This document shows, one piece after another, positions 5,681 to 10,661 of a DNA stretch of 10,661 nucleotides. The first letter of the stretch is position 1; every line of letters starts with the position of its first letter. Below the pieces are notes generated by a model. That model was not told where the DNA came from. It saw nothing but the letters and a program-made list of their open reading frames with translations, and made no database searches. The DNA comes from Labilibaculum sp. (GTDB lineage: Bacteria > Bacteroidota > Bacteroidia > Bacteroidales > Marinifilaceae): positions 1 to 10,661 of the forward strand of contig JADGFH010000141.1 in NCBI GenBank assembly GCA_016743925.1, in the 5' to 3' direction. Both the position numbers and the translations under genes were made by a program.

Positions 5681-8480
5681 TCCCAAATGGCTCTTAGTTA
5701 TAAATACACTTCCAATAACAGTGCTTTTTTATCTATACATCTCCAAGTTTACCATTATCAAGAGCCTCTTGAATGATGATAACATTGAGCTTTGGAAGTC
5801 TTTTGGAATATCCTTAGGTATTTTAAGCATCCTTAATTTATTGTATGCACTCTATTTGATTCTAAAAAAGCAAAAGGTATCTGCAATCTATGGTTTTATT
5901 GCTCTTGTAGCTTACATTTCCTTTATCTATTTGTATGGATCCAACTCAAGTGAGATCATTCCATTTTCGATTCCGAGATGGATGATCCCAGGCGATATGA
6001 TTCTATATGTTGGTACCTTTCTGATGCCAACACTTGTCTACTCATTATTCATTCTGGTATCACATTTCACCTCCAACACTCAAAACCGCCATCCTTGGAA
6101 AAGTTTTTCTGCCACGCTACTAATTCCTTTAGCATGGTATCTAATCTCACAAATCATACTACCATTATGGAAACCTGTTGATGCTAATTTTAGCACTCAT
6201 GTAGTAATTATCTTTGTTATTATTGGAACGGTTGCCTTTCTATTTTTCTTGATCAGAGGGCTGTATATCCTTGCCAGCAAGAAAGCTGATGTTTGGAAGA
6301 ACTATCAATTAGCTTGGAAAATTCCCATTTCAATTTTTTTGCCTTTATTGGGTTTAGCCTTAAATAATGGACGAATATCCTCCTTTTTGGGCACTGGTAT
6401 TTTTGGTGATTTTAATAGTATTTGGTTTTATATTCCTACCGCAGTAAACGGAATTCTCATATGTCTACCTAATTTTGAAAATAAAGGCTACAGGTTATCC
6501 TTATTTATTGGAAGAAGTATGAGTTTTTCGTTCACTTTTTACTTTTTTTTAGTCTTTTTACCTTTCTTACCCTTATCAATTATAGCTATTATCGCATTCG
6601 GCTTAGGTTTCCTAATGCTAACACCTCTTCTATTATTCGTACTACACATCAATGAGCTTTCTAAAGATTTTGCCTATTTACTCACCTACATCTCAAAAAC
6701 AAAATTACGCTTAGTTTCACTCCTTAGTTTTATAATGATTCCAGCTCTAATTACTCTTACCTATTTGCAGGATAAGCGCACCTTACATGAAATACTCGAA
6801 TATATTTATACGCCCAATTATTCAAAATCATATACCATTAATAGATCTTCTCTACAAAAAACATTAGCTATTGTAAAACAACACAAGGATCGAAATGGGG
6901 CTCCAATATTTGGAAGCAAAGTTCCTTACTTATCAACATACTTTAACTGGCTAGTTTTAGATAATCTCACATTATCTGACAAAAAAATTAACACAATTGA
7001 AAATATTTTTTTAGGAGGCACTTCATTTAAATTACGATCCGAAAACATCGTTAATGATCAGGTTAAAATCTCAAATATTAGTTCGGAAAGCACCTATGAC
7101 ACAACTCAAGATGCATGGAAAAGTTGGATTAATCTTGAAATAACCAACCACAATAATAAGTCTGGATTTTCCGAATACGCTACAAGCTTCAATTTGCCTG
7201 AGGGTTGCTGGATTAGTGATTACTATTTATATGTAGGAGATAGAAAAGAGATGGGGATTTTAGCTGAAAAGAAATCGGCAATGTGGGTATTTTCTCAAAT
7301 AAGAAATACGAATAGAGACCCAGGTATTTTGTACTATTTAAGTGGAAACAAAATTGCTTTTAGAGTATTCCCTTTCGCAAAAAGCGAAATAAGAAAAACT
7401 GGTATTGAATTCTTACACAAAGATCCAATCGAAATTACTATTGATGACCACACAGTAGCACTTGGAAAAACCATTATAGATCAGAATGACAATTTTGAAA
7501 ATAAAAATTTAATTTATGTCTCAGCACAAAAAAAAGAGAGTCTGGAACAAATTAAACGCAAACCCTATTTCCATTTTTTAGTAGATGTATCGATTGGCAA
7601 TGATAATAATTATTCAATTTTTGCATCGCGGATAGAACAAGTCATACGGAAGAACAAAAGACTTTCTGATGATGCGAAAATTAGTTTTGTTAACAGCTTT
7701 ACAAACACTATGAATTTCAAATCAAATTGGGAACAATACTTTAATTCACAAAATTTTGAAGGTGGTTACTATCTAGATCGAGCTATTAAACAAACCCTTT
7801 TTGATTCATATAATAATAATAGCGACACCTACCCAGTTATTGTGGCTGTCACTGATTCTATAGACCAGGCCATTCTCGATAAGGATTTTTCGGATTTTAA
7901 AATAGCTTATCCCGATTTAAATGTTTTTTTCCACGCAGATAAAAATGGTGATTTGCAGGCACATTCCTTACATTCAAATCCCAAAGAAATACAATCCTAC
8001 TCAATCAAATCGATAGGTAGCAATTCAGTCTGTAAATTTACAATGGCAAATAATAAATCTAGATATCTTGCAAACAACAAAGAAGGTAGTATTATTTTAA
8101 AAGAAGATGTTCCAAACTTTTCTAAATTTAAAATAGCCAAAAAGAATTGGTCTACAGCACTGTCCCTCCAAGGCAAATGGATATCTCAAGTCTTTCATCC
8201 AGAAACAACAGATTTAAATTGGATAAATCTTGTAAGGGGCAGTTTTTCATCAAATATAATGACACCTCTAACCTCGTACCTTGTAGTTGAAAACGAATTG
8301 CAAAAAGAAATGTTAAAAAAGAAACAAGAACAGATACTGTCAAGCAACAAATCACTAGATATTGGCGAAGACACCCTAAGAATGAGTGAACCAAACCTAA
8401 TAACATTAATGATACTACTTTTAGTTTTTTTAGGGATTAAAAAAACAAACAGTGTGCAAACTGATATTAATTTATATTGA
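5664..8480 (+). CDS. MSEP-CTERM protein, presumed exosortase K substrate
   Basis: A 938-residue protein. The N-terminal about 370 residues contain roughly ten or eleven membrane segments (first at about 9-30, last at about 348-368). A long extracytoplasmic region follows. Within it, about residues 500-590 resemble a VIT domain (YATSFNLPEGCWISDYYLYVG, then AMWVFSQI, and NKIAFRVFPF). About residues 635-760 resemble a von Willebrand A fold: FHFLVDVSIGN in place of the MIDAS DxSxS, GGYYLDRAIKQTL, and PVIVAVTDS. The second MIDAS serine is replaced by glycine, so metal binding is uncertain. The C terminus has the signature M907-S-E-P910, a hydrophobic helix (911-925) and Lys926-Lys927. The start ATG 5664 overlaps xrtK by 17 bases. 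By inference, the enzyme processes the protein near MSEP, anchoring or releasing the periplasmic end. Its function is unknown. Confidence 0.92.
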   Translation: MNNLLNPKWLLVINTLPITVLFYLYISKFTIIKSLLNDDNIELWKSFGISLGILSILNLLYALYLILKKQKVSAIYGFIALVAYISFIYLYGSNSSEIIPFSIPRWMIPGDMILYVGTFLMPTLVYSLFILVSHFTSNTQNRHPWKSFSATLLIPLAWYLISQIILPLWKPVDANFSTHVVIIFVIIGTVAFLFFLIRGLYILASKKADVWKNYQLAWKIPISIFLPLLGLALNNGRISSFLGTGIFGDFNSIWFYIPTAVNGILICLPNFENKGYRLSLFIGRSMSFSFTFYFFLVFLPFLPLSIIAIIAFGLGFLMLTPLLLFVLHINELSKDFAYLLTYISKTKLRLVSLLSFIMIPALITLTYLQDKRTLHEILEYIYTPNYSKSYTINRSSLQKTLAIVKQHKDRNGAPIFGSKVPYLSTYFNWLVLDNLTLSDKKINTIENIFLGGTSFKLRSENIVNDQVKISNISSESTYDTTQDAWKSWINLEITNHNNKSGFSEYATSFNLPEGCWISDYYLYVGDRKEMGILAEKKSAMWVFSQIRNTNRDPGILYYLSGNKIAFRVFPFAKSEIRKTGIEFLHKDPIEITIDDHTVALGKTIIDQNDNFENKNLIYVSAQKKESLEQIKRKPYFHFLVDVSIGNDNNYSIFASRIEQVIRKNKRLSDDAKISFVNSFTNTMNFKSNWEQYFNSQNFEGGYYLDRAIKQTLFDSYNNNSDTYPVIVAVTDSIDQAILDKDFSDFKIAYPDLNVFFHADKNGDLQAHSLHSNPKEIQSYSIKSIGSNSVCKFTMANNKSRYLANNKEGSIILKEDVPNFSKFKIAKKNWSTALSLQGKWISQVFHPETTDLNWINLVRGSFSSNIMTPLTSYLVVENELQKEMLKKKQEQILSSNKSLDIGEDTLRMSEPNLITLMILLLVFLGIKKTNSVQTDINLY
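8382..8444 (+). other. MSEP-CTERM sorting signal coding segment
   Basis: Codons 907-927 of the preceding gene encode the tripartite tail: the motif M-S-E-P, a hydrophobic stretch of about 15 residues (NLITLMILLLVFLGI), then two lysines. Eleven further residues (TNSVQTDINLY) follow before the stop. Compared with typical PEP-CTERM tails the basic cluster is short, only KK. Confidence 0.85.
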
Positions 8481-8492
8481 TGATAGAAATAC

Positions 8493-8525
8493 AAAACCCT
8501 CTGAAGCAAGATTCAGAGGGTTTTT
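8493..8525 (+). terminator. Bidirectional intrinsic terminator after the MSEP-CTERM gene
   Basis: Perfect 13-bp arms AAAACCCTCTGAA (8493-8505) and TTCAGAGGGTTTT (8512-8524) enclose a 6-base loop, with a T-run 8521-8525. It begins 13 bases after the stop at 8480. On the other strand the stem is followed by TTTTGTATTT, so it can also stop leftward transcription from the TonB receptor side. Confidence 0.92.
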
Positions 8526-8540
8526 ATTGATTAAATGAAT

Positions 8541-8724
8541 CTATTCCTTCGATTTTAGCAACTCTAAGAACTCGAAATCTGATAGATCTTTATATTTCTT
8601 AGGCTGACTAATATTTTCATACTCCCTAATATGAATTGGATTATCAGCAGGAATTTACGCTCCAAACTCCTTGGTTCAGTTTAATGTAGACATCATTATT
8701 GGTATTGAAGTAAAACGCTACAAA
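8541..8724 (-). pseudogene. Frameshifted coding remnant downstream of the TonB-dependent receptor
   Basis: On the minus strand, two frames look like one protein split by a single extra T at 8652. The first (8724-8653) reads FVAFYFNTNNDVYIKLNQG then VWSVN. The second (8651-8544) continues PADNPIHIREYEN, ISQPKKYKDLSDFEFLELLK and ends SKE at TAG 8541-8543. The amino-acid texture is protein-like on both sides of the shift, and neither part has a start codon. It overlaps the receptor stop codon by a few bases. It may be the tail of a deleted gene. I do not recognise the family, and chance cannot be excluded over about 60 codons. Otherwise the intergenic region 8481-8717 contains only the terminator at 8493-8525. 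Confidence 0.4.
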
Positions 8725-10661
8725 TCAAGATTTACCTTTATCCCTACTCGTAACCATCTGCCAGGTTGCGTAATGTTACCTCTATCGAAATACTCCTTAT
8801 CTAAAATATTAGAAGCCTCTGCATACAGCGTATAGGAAGGTCGTTGGTAATAAATACGACCATCCATTAACCAAAAAGGAGAATAGCTACGTTCCTCTCC
8901 GTAAGTGCTATTGGTTTTATCGTAATAAAGATATCCTCCTTCGCGATCCTGATAAGAGACGCTCCATGAAGCACCCAAATCACCCCAAATCACATGGTCC
9001 GTAGTAAGGGTCAACTTGTGTTTAAGATTATCTAGCACATACTGAGAGATAAATTCATCAGAAAATTTATCCATATTCAGATAACCATAAGTCATTTTCA
9101 AACTCTTCAAGAGGAAGTCTTCATCCCAAATTGCTCTTGGATACAGTTGTGCTGAAAATTCCAGTCCCAGAGTATTTATTTCCGTTAGATTCTGACTTTG
9201 CCACTTATCTTCTGCATTTGTCTTCACCCAATCGATCATATTAGTCCCCTTGCGATAAAAGATGGAAGCATGCGCCCTGAATAAGTGATTGTCATATTTA
9301 AATCCACTTTCCCAGGTGGTTGCCTCCTCGGGTTTAAGATCAGCATTACCAATATTTGTGGGACCTGTATAGTAAAGATCTGTAAAGGTAGGCATACGCA
9401 AAGAGTGATTCAAAGAGGCATACCATTTCAGATTTCCTTTTAGCTGATAACTCATATCCACACCTGGATAGAAGTTAAAGCTCCGCCCCAAATCAGAATT
9501 CCAATTTGCCATGATTCCTGCAGAAATGGTCAATCGATCGAAATAGATGTTGTGCTCCAGAAAATAACTCATATTGGTACGAGTGTGCTGCTTTGTAAAG
9601 AAAGCTCCAGTCTCCCCAGGCACCTTTATGGGTTCATCCGTCTCCTCGCCCAATACATTACTCCAAATGTTCTCTGATCTGAATTCCACACCAATCGAAC
9701 TCTTTCCCAAAGACCAATTAAAGCTAGTATTCATATTTGTACCATAAACATCCGTTAAATGGTAGTTGTGCGACGAATACCATGAAGCAGGATTATTGCG
9801 AAAAAGTTCAAAACGATCCTGATGGCGACGCCAATAAACTACAGGGGTAAATTTCACCTTGCCATTTGTCGAAAAACGTAAACTAGCAAATGTGGTTTTA
9901 TTTTCCTCATATTGATTTGGGTATGCAGGTGTATAAAAACTATTGGCTCCAAATCCCTTGGCATTATATCCCAGCTGAAGATCTAGATCTCCTTCGGAGG
10001 TTGTTAGCTGTCCCTGATAAAAAAGATTTGTAGATGTAAAGTCAGTATTTTCGATATACCCATCACTGGCTTTACAACCTAGGGCAAAGTACGATTTAAG
10101 AGGCCCTGTAAGATATGTTGTTCCTGCTGACAAGGAGTAAAAACCATCTGCTCCTGTGCTGGCAGCAAGCTTAATATTATTTTTACTTTTAGTACCGGTA
10201 ATAAAATTGATGGCTCCACTAAACGCATTGGGACCGAAAACTCTAGCGCCAGGTCCTTGAAGAATTTCAACACGCTCAATACTTTCCAGATCTACCGGGA
10301 GATTCATACTCAAGTGACCTGTCTGGGGATCGGTGATGTTCACCCCATTTAGCAGAATCATGGTTTGATCAAAGCTACCCCCGCGAATACTCACGTCGGC
10401 CTGCACTCCATGGTTTCCTCTCTGTCGTACATCTACATTCAGCAGATGCTCCAAAAGATCCTGCACACTCTGTACCGGTGCCGCATTAATTTCATCTCTC
10501 TCTATTACGGTTACCACTCTGGCAACCTGAGAGTACGTTACGGGTGTTCTCAGTGCACTCACAATCACCTCATCCAGTTTCTGATCCTGGTTTACATAGA
10601 TGATCTCTGTTTGAGCACTAGCTTTCTTAAAGGTGGCAATACTGAGATAAGTTACTACAAG
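8718..10661 (-). CDS. TonB-dependent outer membrane receptor, BtuB-like (5' end outside window)
   Basis: The frame runs from the right edge to TAG 8718-8720, giving 647 residues. The start lies beyond the window: the first visible residues are the end of a signal peptide (LVVTYLSIATFKKASA-Q), then a TonB-box-like DEVIVSAL at residues 30-37. The plug domain follows (about 42-160), with VIERDEINAAPVQSVQDLLE, VDVRQRGNHGVQADVSIRGG, QTMILLNGVNITDPQTGH, and IERVEILQGPGARVFGPNAF with SGAINFITG. The rest is a 22-strand-type barrel ending RWLRVGIKVNLDL. Size and plug resemble BtuB-type vitamin B12 receptors rather than the large SusC type; there is no N-terminal carboxypeptidase-like domain in the visible part. 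The substrate (cobalamin, siderophore or other) cannot be read from sequence. The last residue is Leu rather than the usual aromatic. No partner SusD, BtuF or ABC transporter gene is in view. Confidence 0.9.
   Translation of the reverse strand, partial: LVVTYLSIATFKKASAQTEIIYVNQDQKLDEVIVSALRTPVTYSQVARVVTVIERDEINAAPVQSVQDLLEHLLNVDVRQRGNHGVQADVSIRGGSFDQTMILLNGVNITDPQTGHLSMNLPVDLESIERVEILQGPGARVFGPNAFSGAINFITGTKSKNNIKLAASTGADGFYSLSAGTTYLTGPLKSYFALGCKASDGYIENTDFTSTNLFYQGQLTTSEGDLDLQLGYNAKGFGANSFYTPAYPNQYEENKTTFASLRFSTNGKVKFTPVVYWRRHQDRFELFRNNPASWYSSHNYHLTDVYGTNMNTSFNWSLGKSSIGVEFRSENIWSNVLGEETDEPIKVPGETGAFFTKQHTRTNMSYFLEHNIYFDRLTISAGIMANWNSDLGRSFNFYPGVDMSYQLKGNLKWYASLNHSLRMPTFTDLYYTGPTNIGNADLKPEEATTWESGFKYDNHLFRAHASIFYRKGTNMIDWVKTNAEDKWQSQNLTEINTLGLEFSAQLYPRAIWDEDFLLKSLKMTYGYLNMDKFSDEFISQYVLDNLKHKLTLTTDHVIWGDLGASWSVSYQDREGGYLYYDKTNSTYGEERSYSPFWLMDGRIYYQRPSYTLYAEASNILDKEYFDRGNITQPGRWLRVGIKVNLDL

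Noticed and set aside
8195..8509. 104-codon open frame on the minus strand under the end of the MSEP-CTERM gene
   Set aside because: It is antisense to a well-supported conserved coding region, crosses the terminator, and has no recognisable features.
8718..10661. Naming the TonB-dependent receptor btuB
   Set aside because: Size and plug are BtuB-like, but no cobalamin riboswitch, BtuF or transporter gene is visible in the window, so the substrate is open.

Overview
The window looks like chromosomal DNA of a Bacteroidota bacterium. It is AT-rich, has almost no Shine-Dalgarno sequences, and carries families typical of that phylum: a secreted six-bladed beta-propeller protein behind an ECF sigma/anti-sigma pair, a small HTH_34-type winged-helix regulator, CreD, exosortase K with an MSEP-CTERM protein, and a TonB-dependent receptor. 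A marine or anaerobic Marinilabiliales-like member is my guess from overall feel only. No rRNA, tRNA, CRISPR array, insertion sequence or phage gene is visible.

Layout. Positions 2-103 (+) are the end of an unidentified gene closed by a strong hairpin terminator. Next comes a leftward block: ECF sigma factor (2559-2074), overlapping anti-sigma factor (2087-1650) and a secreted propeller protein (1607-333), ending in a hairpin at 272-307. From 2685 a rightward block begins: a six-TM membrane protein, a winged-helix regulator coupled to it by a GTGA overlap, creD, a possible 39-residue aromatic-rich microprotein, exosortase K (xrtK), and a 938-residue MSEP-CTERM protein whose start lies inside xrtK. 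A hairpin at 8493-8525 ends this block. From the right edge, a BtuB-like TonB-dependent receptor runs leftward, followed by a frameshifted coding remnant.

How the genes may work together. The sigma/anti-sigma pair probably senses an envelope signal, perhaps involving the propeller protein. In the rightward block, the same composite palindrome (ACTTTG-N5-CAAAGTACTTT) sits just before the membrane-protein gene and again just before creD, so the winged-helix protein plausibly represses both. The most notable part is the exosortase K/MSEP-CTERM pair: a membrane cysteine transpeptidase-like enzyme with, apparently, one dedicated substrate encoded next to it. That substrate is unusual because it is a polytopic membrane protein with a VIT/VWA-like periplasmic part and the sorting signal at its extreme C terminus. 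The family pairing is known, but its biological role is, to my knowledge, undescribed.
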